From contig DATHBT010000045.1 of NCBI GenBank assembly GCA_035295985.1, positions 1 through 62,205 of the forward strand: a stretch of DNA of 62,205 nt, read 5' to 3'. Both the position numbers and the translations under genes were made by a program. The DNA comes from JAIVGV01 sp035295985. Lineage in GTDB: Bacteria; Acidobacteriota; Blastocatellia; Pyrinomonadales; Pyrinomonadaceae. The notes beneath the pieces are model-generated. The model was not told the DNA's origin, did no database searches, and worked only from the letters and a program-made list of their open reading frames with translations. Within the stretch, counting starts at the first letter, position 1. The number at the start of each line of letters is the position of its first letter. Shown one piece after another: positions 16,838 through 25,520 of this stretch.

Positions 16838-18159
16838 TCGTAACGGAACGCCTCGGCCGGGCGCATCCGCGCGGCGCGGCGGGCCGGGTAGAGCGTGGCG
16901 AGGACGCAGACGGCGAAGGCGGCGAGCGCCGCGAGGCCGGTCTCGACGGCCCGCGGCCGGAACGGGATAGAGCTGAGCGAATAGACTTCGGCCGGGAGAC
17001 TGACGAGCCGATAGCGGTCGCCCAGGTAGCAGATCAGGAGTCCGAGGGCGACGCCAAGACCCGCGCCGACAGCGCCGATGATCGCGCCCTCGGCGACGAA
17101 GAGGGCCATCACGCTGCGGGCGCGCGCGCCGACCGCCGTCAGGATCGCTATGTCCGCGCGGCGCTCGACGACGACGAGCACGAGCGTGGTCGTGATGTTG
17201 AGCGCGGCGACGGCGACGATGAGCGCGACGATGAGCGCGACCGTCCGCCGTTCGAGTTCGAGCGCGGCGAAGAGCGGCCGATTCGCCTCCTGCCAGTCAA
17301 TCACCGAGAAGCCAGCGCCGAGCGTCTGTCGGATGCGCGCTCCCACTTCGTCCGCGCGGTAGATGTCCGAAGTTTCGACGCTCAGCACCGGCGCGTCGTT
17401 CGTGAAAGCAACGGCTTCGGAGAGAGAGGTGTAGGCCCAGGTTGCGTCGAACTCATGCAGGCCCGTGCGGAACAGTCCGGCGACGCGGACGCGCCGCGCG
17501 CGCGGCGCGATGCCGGGCGGCTCAGGAATCTTCTCGCCCGCGAGCAGCAGCGCCTCGTCGCCCACCGAGCGCAGGCCCGTCCGTGCCGCCAGTTCCGCGC
17601 CGACGATGACCGGGATGGCCGGCACGTCGTCTGCGAATCCGAGCGCGTCCAACGGCCCCGCGCCCGCGGAGCTTTCGCCCGCCGTCTTCCCGTCGTCACC
17701 GGCACCGCGCGCGCCTTCGGGCGGCGGCCGGAACAGCTCTTCGACGGAGCCTGACGTGAGCGCCGCGCGAATCCCTGACAGCTCGCGCGCCGAGCCTCCT
17801 TCGACGCCGCGCAGCACCGCGTAGGCCGCGCCGTCGGGGCCGCTCAAGAGAGCGCCCGCGTAAGTGGTCGGCGTGACCTCGCGCACGCCCTCGACCGACC
17901 TAATTCGCGAGGCCAGCGCGTGCCAGTCTTCCACCCGATTCCCAACCGCGGGCGCGACCGTGACGTGCGCCGTGCCGCGCAGGATTTTGTCGCGCATCTC
18001 GTCGCGGAAGCCGTTCGCCAGCGCCATCGCCGCGACGAGCGCGGCCACGCCGCAAGCGATCCCCGCCACCCCGGCGAGCGCCGTCACCTGCGCGCCGCCC
18101 AGCCGCCCGCCGCGGCGCGGGCGCAGGTAATGCAGCGCGAGAAAGAGTTCAAACGGCAC
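16834..18159 (-). CDS. LolC/LolE-type lipoprotein-export ABC permease
   Basis: The 441-aa inner-membrane protein has the MacB/LolC architecture: a first membrane helix near 22-45 (LAGVAGIACGVAALVAAMALANG), a periplasmic domain to about 280, then three helices at about 310-335, 355-380 and 400-425 (FtsX-like). The N-terminus PFELFLALHYLRPRR is typical of LolC/E. Only one permease gene is present next to lolD, so the transporter may be a homodimer, as in LolF-type systems; LolC versus LolE cannot be told apart. A Gly/Pro-rich insert near 130-165 is unusual. Confidence 0.85.
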   Translation of the reverse strand: MPFELFLALHYLRPRRGGRLGGAQVTALAGVAGIACGVAALVAAMALANGFRDEMRDKILRGTAHVTVAPAVGNRVEDWHALASRIRSVEGVREVTPTTYAGALLSGPDGAAYAVLRGVEGGSARELSGIRAALTSGSVEELFRPPPEGARGAGDDGKTAGESSAGAGPLDALGFADDVPAIPVIVGAELAARTGLRSVGDEALLLAGEKIPEPPGIAPRARRVRVAGLFRTGLHEFDATWAYTSLSEAVAFTNDAPVLSVETSDIYRADEVGARIRQTLGAGFSVIDWQEANRPLFAALELERRTVALIVALIVAVAALNITTTLVLVVVERRADIAILTAVGARARSVMALFVAEGAIIGAVGAGLGVALGLLICYLGDRYRLVSLPAEVYSLSSIPFRPRAVETGLAALAAFAVCVLATLYPARRAARMRPAEAFRYE

Positions 18160-18184
18160 GGCGGTAAGAAATGCTGGATGCTGA

Positions 18185-18325
18185 ACGAAAAGACTGTCCG
18201 TTGTCCGTGGTCAGTCGTCCGTTGTTTGAGCTTCGCGGGCTTGACGCTTGGGACGTAACGCCGCAGGCCGACTCAGCGAGGGCAACTGACAACTGACGAA
18301 GGACAACGGACAAGTCTTTCAGTCG
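18185..18325. repeat. Intergenic palindrome, GTCCGTTGTCCGTGGTCAGT word type
   Basis: The left arm, 18188-18230, reads GTCCGTTGTCCGTGGTCAGT; the right arm, 18281-18318, is its complement (GACAACTGACGAAGGACAAC). The loop is about 50 bp and GC-rich. It lies between the glycosyltransferase and the LolC/E-type gene. Further copies lie at 30500-30623, 31475-31590 and 43407-43528. Confidence 0.9.
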
Positions 18326-18348
18326 TTATTCCGCACTCATCATTCGTC

Positions 18349-20034
18349 TCACAGTTTTTCCCGCAGCTTCTGCGTCCGCGTGGGCGGCTTCTCAAGAAGC
18401 TTCTCGAATTGCGGATCGTCCCGCGCCGTCTCGTCGTCGGCCGGGCGTATTTCGTAAACGGTGTCGGTGACGCGGCGGAAGCGGAAGCGCGGGGCGGCGG
18501 CGATCAGCTCGCGCGTCTCAAGCGCCTGCCAGCCCTGCGACGCCCACCAGCGCGGGTCTGCGTCAACGAAGACGCGGCGGCCCTCGCGCAGGTGCCAATC
18601 AATCGTCTCGACGAGCTTGCCCGCGGGCCAGCCGCCCCCCGTGCCGATCACGTCCCAGCGCCCCAGACCCACACCCTTGTAGAAGGTGACGGAGACGGTC
18701 TGCCCGCCGGCCATCACGACGGCGTCGTCGGGCAGCCGGGCGAGTGTGGCGCGGTACTCCTTCGTCAGTCCGTGCGCCTGGATCGTCGGCCAGGACATGC
18801 GGAAGAAGACCGTGTTGATGACGACGCCGATGACGAGTACGCCGGCCGCCGCGCGCAGGAAGCCGCGCCAGTCCGACCGAGCGCGGCGCGACTCGTGGCG
18901 GACGAAGTAGTCCGCGGCGAGCGGGACGACGCCCATCAGGCCGGTCAAAAGGTAGCGGCCGTTGATGACCGTGCTGTAGTGCGTGATCAGCATCAGGTTG
19001 GCGAACATCCCCGTCGCGCCGAGAACGAGCAGCGGCGACCAGCGGTGCTCGCGCCACTCGCGCCAGGCGGCGACGGGCAGGGCGACCAGGACGAGCGGCG
19101 CGGCGATGAAGAAGAAGAGGAAGAGCGGGACGAAGTTTTTTACAGAGATCGGGTGCAGGCCCTCCTCCATCCGCATCGACTCGACCCAGCCGTACCAGCC
19201 CTCTCGGTAGCCGCCCACGTCGCCGAGCCAGTAGTAGAGCCACGGCGCGAACGCGCAGACGAAGAAGACGACGCAGGTCGCCGCCATGAGCAGCAGATCG
19301 CGCCGGTTAAAGCGCCAGCCGAAGGCGAACGGCGCGGTGACGAGCCAGACGCCGTAGATGGCCGCCACCTCGCGGACGTTGTTGCCCGTCCCCAGCATGG
19401 CCGCGCCGAGGAAGACGAGCCAGAGTTTCCGCTTCTTCAGGCCGCGCAGGTGGACGACGAGCGCCGCGCCCAGGAGCAGCAGCGACGGAATCTCCGTCAT
19501 CGCCTGCCCGCTGTAGAGAATGAAGAAGGGCGAGAGCGCGAGCAGCAGCGCGGCGATTGTCGCCGGGCGGACGGAGCCGGTCACGTCGCGCGCGAGCAGC
19601 CAGCAGGCGGTCACGGCCAGCGGGCTTTGGCCGACGACCATGTACTTGAAGAGCAGGTAGGCGTTTTCGGGCCGCAGGCCGAAGAGCGCGTGCGCGATCT
19701 GGTAGGCGAGGTGGTTCGTGAACAGGAAGAGCATCCGCCCGAAGAGCATGGTGGACGGCTCACCCTTGACCGCGAGCACCGTGTAGTCGAGAGCGTCCCA
19801 GTCGCCTGCGAACGGGTCGGCGAAGATGATCGCGAGCGCGAGCGCGAGCAGCGCGACGGGCAGCCACCAGCGCCACTGACGCCAGAAGCCCCCTGCCTCT
19901 GCCGCCGAGTCGGGATCGTTCGTGCTGTCGTTCGGGTTGGTGTTCGGGCGCGCGGGCGGTGTGCGGGTGTCAGTCGCGTTTGCCGTTGGTCGCGTCGTCT
20001 GGGGCGGCGGTGCTGCTGCGGGCGGGGCTGTCAT
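18349..20034 (-). CDS. GT-C family membrane glycosyltransferase (PMT/ArnT-like)
   Basis: The 561-aa protein has a Pro/Thr/Asn-rich disordered start (1-48), then about ten membrane helices from LLALALAIIFADPF onward. An acidic motif after the first helix (FAGDWDALDYT) fits the catalytic Asp position of GT-C enzymes using lipid-linked sugars. A soluble C-terminal domain (from about 430) follows. Such enzymes add sugars to proteins, lipid A or polysaccharide on the periplasmic side. The substrate is unknown; location in an envelope cluster suggests an envelope glycan. The start overlaps the end of the receiver-ATPase gene by 65 bp, and a later non-ATG start before residue 45 is possible. Confidence 0.7.
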   Translation of the reverse strand: MTAPPAAAPPPQTTRPTANATDTRTPPARPNTNPNDSTNDPDSAAEAGGFWRQWRWWLPVALLALALAIIFADPFAGDWDALDYTVLAVKGEPSTMLFGRMLFLFTNHLAYQIAHALFGLRPENAYLLFKYMVVGQSPLAVTACWLLARDVTGSVRPATIAALLLALSPFFILYSGQAMTEIPSLLLLGAALVVHLRGLKKRKLWLVFLGAAMLGTGNNVREVAAIYGVWLVTAPFAFGWRFNRRDLLLMAATCVVFFVCAFAPWLYYWLGDVGGYREGWYGWVESMRMEEGLHPISVKNFVPLFLFFFIAAPLVLVALPVAAWREWREHRWSPLLVLGATGMFANLMLITHYSTVINGRYLLTGLMGVVPLAADYFVRHESRRARSDWRGFLRAAAGVLVIGVVINTVFFRMSWPTIQAHGLTKEYRATLARLPDDAVVMAGGQTVSVTFYKGVGLGRWDVIGTGGGWPAGKLVETIDWHLREGRRVFVDADPRWWASQGWQALETRELIAAAPRFRFRRVTDTVYEIRPADDETARDDPQFEKLLEKPPTRTQKLREKL

Positions 20035-20878
20035 CAGGCGTGAGCGAGTCGATCAGTTTCTGATCGATTGTCTCCTCTGGTCTCTTGACCATGGTCAGGC
20101 TGTTGCCGCGCTCATTGTACATGACCTCGTCCATGATGTTGTAAATCAGGAGCACGCCGCGGCCCGAAGCCTTGAAGAGGTTGGCCGGGTCGCGCGGGTC
20201 GGGGATGTCCGTGACGCGGAAGCCCTCGCCCTCGTCCTCGATGGTGAAGCGCGCCTCCTTGGCCGAGAGGTCGGCCGTGATGCGGACGATCTTCGACACG
20301 TCGCCCTTGTTGCCGTGCTTGACGGCGTTGGCGAACGCCTCGTCGAGCGCGATGAAGAGGTTCGATCTCTCGGGGTTGATCAGGCCGAGCTGCACGACGC
20401 GCTCGTGCAGGTAGTGGAGCACGCCGTTCATCAGGTTGATGTCGCTCGGCAGCTCGAACTCGATACGCTCGTGGACGAAGGGCAAAATCTTCACGTCCTC
20501 GACGAAGCGGAGCTTGTAGGAGAGCGTGCGCTCGACGATGTCGCGCAGCTCGTCGCGGTCGTAGGGGCGGCGGACGTAGTTGGACGCGCCAAGCTTGAAC
20601 GCCTTGATGACGCCGTGGTGCTGCGTCTCGTCCGAGGAGACGACGACGGGGACGAGCAGCGACTTGCGCTTGATCTCGCTGACGATCTGGACGCCGCTCT
20701 CGGCGTCGTCGGTGAGGTCGGAGATGACGAGGTCGAAGTCTTCGAGGTCTTCGCGGGCGAGGGCCTCTTCGCGGTCGCCGGTGGCGACGACCTCGTGGCC
20801 GAAGTCGGCGAGGACGCGCACGAGGAGCGTGCGTAGCTCCTCGTTCGTATCGACGATCAGTATCCGCCGTTGCTCCAT
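19970..20878 (-). CDS. Receiver domain fused to GHKL (RsbW-like) ATPase
   Basis: The 302-aa protein begins with a CheY-like receiver (residues 1-125; ILIVDTNEEL, phospho-Asp in LVISDLTDD). After a short linker comes an HATPase domain of the anti-sigma serine-kinase kind: N-box EAFANAVKHGN, G1 DEGEGF, G2 GRGVLLIYNIMDEV, ending at about 265 before an Asp/Pro/Ser-rich tail. No HisKA dimerisation helix is present, so it is not a normal histidine kinase. It probably links a phosphorelay to a partner-switching or sigma-factor circuit. ATG at 20878 is chosen because the domain starts there; the frame extends 24 codons upstream. No partner gene lies nearby. Confidence 0.82.
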   Translation of the reverse strand: MEQRRILIVDTNEELRTLLVRVLADFGHEVVATGDREEALAREDLEDFDLVISDLTDDAESGVQIVSEIKRKSLLVPVVVSSDETQHHGVIKAFKLGASNYVRRPYDRDELRDIVERTLSYKLRFVEDVKILPFVHERIEFELPSDINLMNGVLHYLHERVVQLGLINPERSNLFIALDEAFANAVKHGNKGDVSKIVRITADLSAKEARFTIEDEGEGFRVTDIPDPRDPANLFKASGRGVLLIYNIMDEVMYNERGNSLTMVKRPEETIDQKLIDSLTPDDSPARSSTAAPDDATNGKRD

Positions 20879-21084
20879 CAGCCGACTGTGACCGCTGCCT
20901 TGTAAGTTGGGGAGGGCGTTCGAGATAAAGGGCCGGCGCGCCGGGGACACACGCTCTTAACAAACGGTGTACGCCGGTGCGGCGCGCGAGGTTCGCAGAA
21001 TATAGCACACGCCGCGCCCGAAGCCGCAAAGCCTGCGCGCCGTTACGCCCGCCGCCCGCCGCTCTGCTAGACTCGCGCGCGAAC

Positions 21085-21825
21085 ATGCCGCCGCCCGCCG
21101 AACAAGCGACGCTCACGCACACGACACGCCCGCCCGGCGAGCGCGAGCGCCGCGCCGTCGAGCGCGCCTACAGCTTCGCGGACTTGTCGGGCCACACTCT
21201 CAAGCAGCGCCTCACGATCCGCGCCGCAGACCTCGCCTTCTACTGGCTCATCCGTTTGATCGGCAGCACGATTCGATTCGAGGTCGAAGGGCGGGAGCAT
21301 CTGGAAGAGGCTTCGCACGGCGGGCGGCTCCCGATCTACACCACCTGGCACGACCGCGTGTTCCTCTCGACCTACTTCTTCCGCCGCCGCCGCATCGTCG
21401 TGATGACCTCGCAGAGCTTCGACGGCGAGTACATCGCGCGCTTCATCCGGCGCTTCGGCTTCGGCGCGGTGCGCGGCTCCTCGACGCGGGGCGGCATCGG
21501 CGCGCTCGCCGAGATGGTGCGCCTCTCGCGCGCGAATTGTCCGGCCGGCTTTATGATCGACGGCCCGAAGGGGCCGCGCCACGAGGCCAAGATGGGCGCG
21601 GTGCTCCTCGCCCGCAAGACCGGCAACCCCGTCCTGCCCTTCGTCGTCAACGCCTCGCGGCGCTGGCACGCGCCGAGCTGGGACAGGCTCCAAGTCCCGC
21701 TCCCCTTCACCCGCGCGCGCGTCCTGATTGCGCCGCCGATCTACGTCCCGCACGACGCGGACGACGCGGCGCTCGCCGCCAAGCGCGACGAGCTGCAACG
21801 CGCGCTCGACTCGCTGGAGGACTGA
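21085..21825 (+). CDS. Lysophospholipid acyltransferase family protein (DUF374)
   Basis: The 246-aa protein belongs to the DUF374 branch of LPLAT acyltransferases. Visible family motifs are YTTWHDRVFLSTYFF (H-D-R in place of the classical HX4D block), SQSFDGEYIARFIRRFGFGAVRGSSTRGG and FMIDGPKGPRHEAKMG. The family acylates lipid precursors and some members act in lipid A or lipoprotein modification. A hydrophobic segment near residues 50-65 suggests membrane association. The ATG at 21085 is chosen as start, as the upstream in-frame extension is Arg-rich and untypical. It is the first rightward gene after the envelope block and diverges from the receiver-ATPase gene. Confidence 0.85.
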   Translation: MPPPAEQATLTHTTRPPGERERRAVERAYSFADLSGHTLKQRLTIRAADLAFYWLIRLIGSTIRFEVEGREHLEEASHGGRLPIYTTWHDRVFLSTYFFRRRRIVVMTSQSFDGEYIARFIRRFGFGAVRGSSTRGGIGALAEMVRLSRANCPAGFMIDGPKGPRHEAKMGAVLLARKTGNPVLPFVVNASRRWHAPSWDRLQVPLPFTRARVLIAPPIYVPHDADDAALAAKRDELQRALDSLED

Positions 21826-21843
21826 CGCCCGGCGGACAGCGAA

Positions 21844-22122
21844 TCAATCCGCTTGCGCCGCCGCGCCGCGGACGCGCTCCGACAGCGCCGACAGGAATCT
21901 TTCGCGGTAGCCGCGCAGCAGCGTGTCCACGTGCCGCTCAACGTCCGACTCGCTCATCCCCGTAGAGAAGATGACCGACTTCTGCAAGTCGAGCACGACC
22001 ATCAGCATCGCCTTCAGCTCGGCCATCTCCGTCCCAAGGATCGAGAACGCCTCCGAGTTCGACCTGCCCATCTCGGCCAGCGCGCGCTCGGCCCCTCCGT
22101 AAGTCCCGCTCTGCTCGCTCAT
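21844..22122 (-). CDS. Small helical hypothetical protein
   Basis: The 92-aa protein is predicted mostly helical: an amphipathic stretch AERALAEMGRSNSEAFSILG, a hydrophobic helix MAELKAMLMVVLDLQKSVIF (about 33-52) and a charged C-terminal helix with EVRG-like ends. No family is recognised. It converges on the acyltransferase gene with an 18-bp gap and is followed upstream by another small membrane protein on the same strand. Codon use is like its neighbours. The function is unknown. Confidence 0.6.
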   Translation of the reverse strand: MSEQSGTYGGAERALAEMGRSNSEAFSILGTEMAELKAMLMVVLDLQKSVIFSTGMSESDVERHVDTLLRGYRERFLSALSERVRGAAAQAD

Positions 22123-22144
22123 CAGTCTCCCCTTCGTCTGCGCC

Positions 22145-22327
22145 TCACCCGCGCCGCCTCTTCAGGAACAGCCACAGCAGGAGGATGAGAACCGCCGTGA
22201 CCAGGAAGCTGCCCGGCCAGACGTAAAAGCCTTCGTCGCTGCTGTAGCCGCCGACGAAGACGCAGCCCGTCTGCACGGCCGCGGACGCGACGGCGAGGGC
22301 TGACACCGCCACAAACATTCCCCTCAT
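22145..22327 (-). CDS. Small membrane protein or lipoprotein, hypothetical
   Basis: The 60-aa product starts with a hydrophobic segment (MRGMFVAVSALAVASAAVQT) ending in VQTGC, close to a lipobox. A second hydrophobic helix follows (SFLVTAVLILLLWLFLKRRR) with a positive cytoplasmic-type tail. The frame is open far upstream, but ATG at 22327 gives a sensible membrane protein and has AAGGCGG about 8 nt before it. It lies just upstream of the 92-aa gene and diverges from the GlsB-like gene. No family is recognised. Confidence 0.55.
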   Translation of the reverse strand: MRGMFVAVSALAVASAAVQTGCVFVGGYSSDEGFYVWPGSFLVTAVLILLLWLFLKRRRG

Positions 22328-22551
22328 CCCGTTACCGCCTTTCCGAATCAGTCCGCCAAAAGATCGTGAGCGGCGACGGGTTAGCAATTCGCGCTCCGTG
22401 CGCTTCGCCGCCGCGCCGGCGAGGTCGTTTGTGGCAGAGCAATTGCCTATGTGCTGTGAGCAAGCCGAAATGGCATACGGAATCAGGACACTACGGCGTG
22501 CGATTCTGACCGCCGACGCCGAGAAACGGTACGACACGGAGGTTCAAAGAG

Positions 22552-22845
22552 ATGGGCTGGATTGCGTACATTATCTTGGGGCTGCTGGCCGGTTTGATCG
22601 CCAAGGCCATCATGCCGGGCAAAGACCCCGGCGGGGTGATCATCACGATCCTGCTCGGAATCGTCGGGGCAATCATCGGCGGGTTCCTCGGCCGCACCTT
22701 CCTCGGTTACGGCCGTGCCGGCGACGATGGCGGCTTTACGGAACCCGGCTTCCTGATAAGCCTGGTGCTCGCCGTCATCGGCGCGATCATCCTGCTCGCC
22801 GTTTACAGGCTCATCAAGGGCAAGAGTCTGAGGGCGGGTGACTGA
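22552..22845 (+). CDS. GlsB/YeaQ/YmgE-family stress-response membrane protein
   Basis: This 97-aa protein has the family pattern: MGWIAYIILGLLAGLIAKAI, then PGKDPGGVIITILLGIVGAIIGGFLG and a last membrane helix followed by RLIKGKS. Three hydrophobic helices are glycine-rich (transglycosylase-associated protein family, PF04226). Members are induced by general stress in many bacteria; the biochemical role is unknown. Shine-Dalgarno GGAGG lies about 10 nt before the ATG. It is followed by a glycine-zipper protein and an Asn-rich lipoprotein in the same direction, suggesting a stress/envelope group. Confidence 0.88.
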   Translation: MGWIAYIILGLLAGLIAKAIMPGKDPGGVIITILLGIVGAIIGGFLGRTFLGYGRAGDDGGFTEPGFLISLVLAVIGAIILLAVYRLIKGKSLRAGD

Positions 22846-22951
22846 CGAGTTTAAGTCTCGGACACCGACTCGGTCAGGCTTTCGGGGCGTCGCCCAAATG
22901 GTCGGCGTCCCCCAATTCGAACAAGAAAGTTAACAGGGAGGACGACAGATA

Positions 22952-23500
22952 ATGGCAGATTCAATCGGCACTTCGACGGGGCGCTCGCGTTCGGTTCACG
23001 GGCTTTTCAGAGACAGGGACAGCGCCGAGCGTTTTTACGGCTCGCTGTCGAGCCGCGGCTACGGCAAGGACGACGTTAACCTGCTGATGTCGGACGACAC
23101 CCGCAAGAAGTACTTCGCGGGCGACAAGGACGGCGGCGACACGGACCTCGGCGACAAGGCGTGGGAAGACGCCGGCAAGGGCGCTGCCATCGGCGCGGGC
23201 ACCGGCGCGACCATCGCGGCCATCGCCGCCATCGGCACGACGCTCATGATCCCCGGACTCAACCTGCTCGTCGCCGGCCCGATTGCCGCGGCGCTCGCGG
23301 GCGCGGGCGCGGGGGGCTTGACGGGCGGCCTCATCGGCGCGCTCGTCGGCCGCGGCGTGCCCAAAGAGCACGCCGAGCACTACGACAAGGGCATCCGCGA
23401 GGGCGGCATCCTGGTGGGCGTCGACGCGCGCTCGGACGAGGACGCCGAATACTTCGAGAACGAGTTCCGCACGCACCGCGGCGAGCACGTCTATCGCTAA
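22952..23500 (+). CDS. Glycine-zipper general stress protein-like
   Basis: The 182-aa protein has an N-terminal domain of about 75 residues (VHGLFRDRDSAERFYGSLSS, KDDVNLLMSDDTRKKYF) of the heat-induced YflT / general stress protein 17M kind, in which a short beta-alpha unit is followed by a Gly/Ala-rich double hydrophobic segment (about 75-130, IGAGTGATIAAIAAIGTTLM, AAALAGAGAGG). A soluble tail with GGILVGVDARSDEDAEYFEN follows. Glycine-zipper segments usually insert in or associate with membrane. Shine-Dalgarno GGGAGG precedes the ATG. Exact function is unknown; it groups with the GlsB-like gene. Confidence 0.7.
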   Translation: MADSIGTSTGRSRSVHGLFRDRDSAERFYGSLSSRGYGKDDVNLLMSDDTRKKYFAGDKDGGDTDLGDKAWEDAGKGAAIGAGTGATIAAIAAIGTTLMIPGLNLLVAGPIAAALAGAGAGGLTGGLIGALVGRGVPKEHAEHYDKGIREGGILVGVDARSDEDAEYFENEFRTHRGEHVYR

Positions 23501-23533
23501 AGGCCGTCTCGACGGACTGAAGGAGAAAAGAAG

Positions 23534-23863
23534 ATGAGACGGACTTCGGCACTGCTCGCCTCAATCGTCCTCGCCGCGACCTTCGCGGCCTGCGGCGGCG
23601 ACTCGAACGGCAACAACTCGAACCGCGCGAACGCCAACAACGCCAACGCGAGTTCTTCGACCAACAACGGGAACGCGCAGGGGCGCGAGGGACTCGTTGA
23701 CACCAACGCCAACGTCCCCGCGAACGCCAACGCCAGAACGGTGGACTCCGGCACGGCCGTCGTGACCAACGACAACGGCAACAAGAACACCTCCGGCGTC
23801 TCGACCATCAACGACAACGGCAACTCCAACCGCCGCGGCAACAGCAACAACCGCAACAACTAG
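23534..23863 (+). CDS. Asn-rich putative lipoprotein
   Basis: The 109-aa product has a lipoprotein signal (SIVLAATFAAC, Cys at residue 20). The rest is low-complexity: runs such as SNGNNSNRANANNANASSST and NDNGNSNRRGNSNNRNN make about a third of the chain Asn. No fold is predicted; it resembles a surface spacer or a disordered matrix protein. Shine-Dalgarno AAGGAG lies about 9 nt upstream. A perfect hairpin terminator follows 38 bp after the stop. Function is unknown. Confidence 0.75.
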   Translation: MRRTSALLASIVLAATFAACGGDSNGNNSNRANANNANASSSTNNGNAQGREGLVDTNANVPANANARTVDSGTAVVTNDNGNKNTSGVSTINDNGNSNRRGNSNNRNN

Positions 23864-23900
23864 TCGGCGCGCAAAAACGCCGACCGGCAACGCAACCGAG

Positions 23901-23938
23901 GGCCGCCGCGCACATCAACGGCGCGGCGGCCTTTCTCT
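23901..23938 (+). terminator. Rho-independent terminator after the Asn-rich lipoprotein
   Basis: An 11-bp perfect stem (GGCCGCCGCGC at 23901-23911, complement at 23921-23931) with a 9-nt loop is followed by TTTCTCTT. It closes the glsB-like to lipoprotein transcription unit. Confidence 0.8.
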
Positions 23939-23949
23939 TCAACCTCAAA

Positions 23950-24187
23950 CCTATTCTTCTCTGTGCCTCCTCTGTGCCCTCTGTGTCCCCTGTGGTAAAT
24001 CTCGGACTCGCTGTCTCTCAACCCAAACCTGCTCACGCCGCCCGGCGCGCGAATCTGGCGCATGCGCCGCGCCCTGTAGTACGATGTAGCCTGCGCTACT
24101 CCCAACACACAACGTGGGATTCGAGTCCGCTCCGCCCCCGCGACTCGGATCATAAAACTTACACTTTCGCCGGAGGCTGTCACCGAC
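23950..24187. repeat. Half copy of the CTCTGTGTCC repeat and M20 peptidase upstream region
   Basis: CTTCTCTGTGCCTCCTCTGT and TGTCCCCTGTGGTAAAT at 23953-24000 match one arm of the element at 15890-15993; the mirrored arm is absent. The rest up to 24187 holds no gene and presumably the promoter of the peptidase gene. Confidence 0.6.
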
Positions 24188-25369
24188 ATGATCAACCAGG
24201 AACGGATCAAAAATCTTCTTCTCGAACTCGTCCAGATCGACTCCCACTCGCGCAAGGAGCGCGACGTGGCCGAACGCATCAAGAAGTACTGCGAGGAGAT
24301 GGGCGCGACCGTCGAGATCGACGACGCCGGCGAGAAGGTAGGCGGCAACTCCGGCAACGTCATCGCGCGCTTCCCCGGCACGATTCCCGGCGCGGAGACC
24401 ATCATGATGTCCGCCCACATGGACACGGTCGTCCCCGGCGAGGGCGTGAAACCCATCGTCGAGGGCGACATCATCCGCACCGACGGGACGACGGTGCTCG
24501 GCGGCGACGACAAGTCCGGCTGCGCCGTCATCATCGAGACGATCCGCTGCCTGCGGGAAAACAACATCCCGCACGCGCCCATCGAGGCCGTCTTCTCGAT
24601 CTGCGAGGAGGTCGGCCTCCTCGGCGCGAAGCACGTTGACGTGTCGAAGCTCAAGGCGAAGTACGGCGTCGTCTTCGACTCCGACGACCCCGGCTTCCTC
24701 TTCACCAAAGGCCCCTCGGCCAACCACATGGAGTGGAAAATCTACGGCCTCGAATCCCACGCGGGCGTCGCGCCGGAGCAGGGCATCTCCGCCATCAAGA
24801 TCGCCGCCGAGGCTATAGCCGAGATGAAGCTCGGCCGCATCGACGAGGAGACGACCGCCAACGTCGGCGTCATCGAGGGCGGCAAGGCCACGAACATCAT
24901 CACCAACTACGTCTATCTCAAAGGCGAGGCCCGCTCGCGCTCCGACGAGAAGCTCGAAGCGCAGACGCGCCACATGACCGAGTGCTTCGAGCGCGCCGCC
25001 GCCAAATACGAGGTCACGGTTGACGGCGTCACGACCAAGGGCCGCGTCGAGGCCCACGTCACGCGCGAGTATTACGCGATGGACGTGCCCGAATCTTCCC
25101 GCGTCGTGCAGCTCGTCTATCAGGCCGCCCAGCGCCTCGGCCACAAGGTCGAGACCCTCGCCTCGGGCGGCGGCTGCGACGCCAACATCTTCAACAAGCG
25201 CGGCATCGAGTGCGCCAACTTCGGCACTGGCATGCGCGCCATCCACACCGTCAAGGAGTGGTTGGACGTGAAAGACATGTACCAGTCCGCCGAGATCGCC
25301 CTCGAAGTCCTCAAGCTCAACGGCGAACTCGCCCTCAAGCAGCAACAGCAGCAGGGCGCGAACGCCTGA
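24188..25369 (+). CDS. M20-family metallopeptidase (peptidase T-like)
   Basis: The 393-aa enzyme is a di-zinc aminopeptidase of the PepT/M20B group. Metal ligands are visible in MSAHMDTVVPG (His 77 with catalytic Asp two further on), LGGDDKSG (bridging Asp) and SICEEVGLLG (general-base Glu followed by a ligand Glu). A dimerisation lid (about 180-290) interrupts the catalytic fold, and RAIHTVKEWLDVKDM holds the last His ligand. It should trim tripeptides or similar in the cytosol. Shine-Dalgarno CGGAGG lies 9 nt upstream. The Gln-rich C-terminal tail KQQQQQ is a local oddity. A strong hairpin follows the gene. Confidence 0.88.
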   Translation: MINQERIKNLLLELVQIDSHSRKERDVAERIKKYCEEMGATVEIDDAGEKVGGNSGNVIARFPGTIPGAETIMMSAHMDTVVPGEGVKPIVEGDIIRTDGTTVLGGDDKSGCAVIIETIRCLRENNIPHAPIEAVFSICEEVGLLGAKHVDVSKLKAKYGVVFDSDDPGFLFTKGPSANHMEWKIYGLESHAGVAPEQGISAIKIAAEAIAEMKLGRIDEETTANVGVIEGGKATNIITNYVYLKGEARSRSDEKLEAQTRHMTECFERAAAKYEVTVDGVTTKGRVEAHVTREYYAMDVPESSRVVQLVYQAAQRLGHKVETLASGGGCDANIFNKRGIECANFGTGMRAIHTVKEWLDVKDMYQSAEIALEVLKLNGELALKQQQQQGANA

Positions 25370-25401
25370 CCGGCGCGGGCAGCAGACAAAGATTCAGCCG
25401 A

Positions 25402-25441
25402 GAGCGCGCCGACGTAAATCGAACGTCGGCGCGCTCTTTCT
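25402..25441 (+). terminator. Rho-independent terminator after the M20 peptidase gene
   Basis: A perfect 14-bp stem (GAGCGCGCCGACGT at 25402-25415 and its complement at 25423-25436) encloses a 7-nt loop AAATCGA and is followed by TTTCT. Confidence 0.85.
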
Positions 25442-25520
25442 GATCCGACGGGCCGTGCATCGGCGCTGCCCTCGCCCGCCTGATCGTGAGTTGACTTACC
25501 CGCGACGGTCACGTTAGAAG

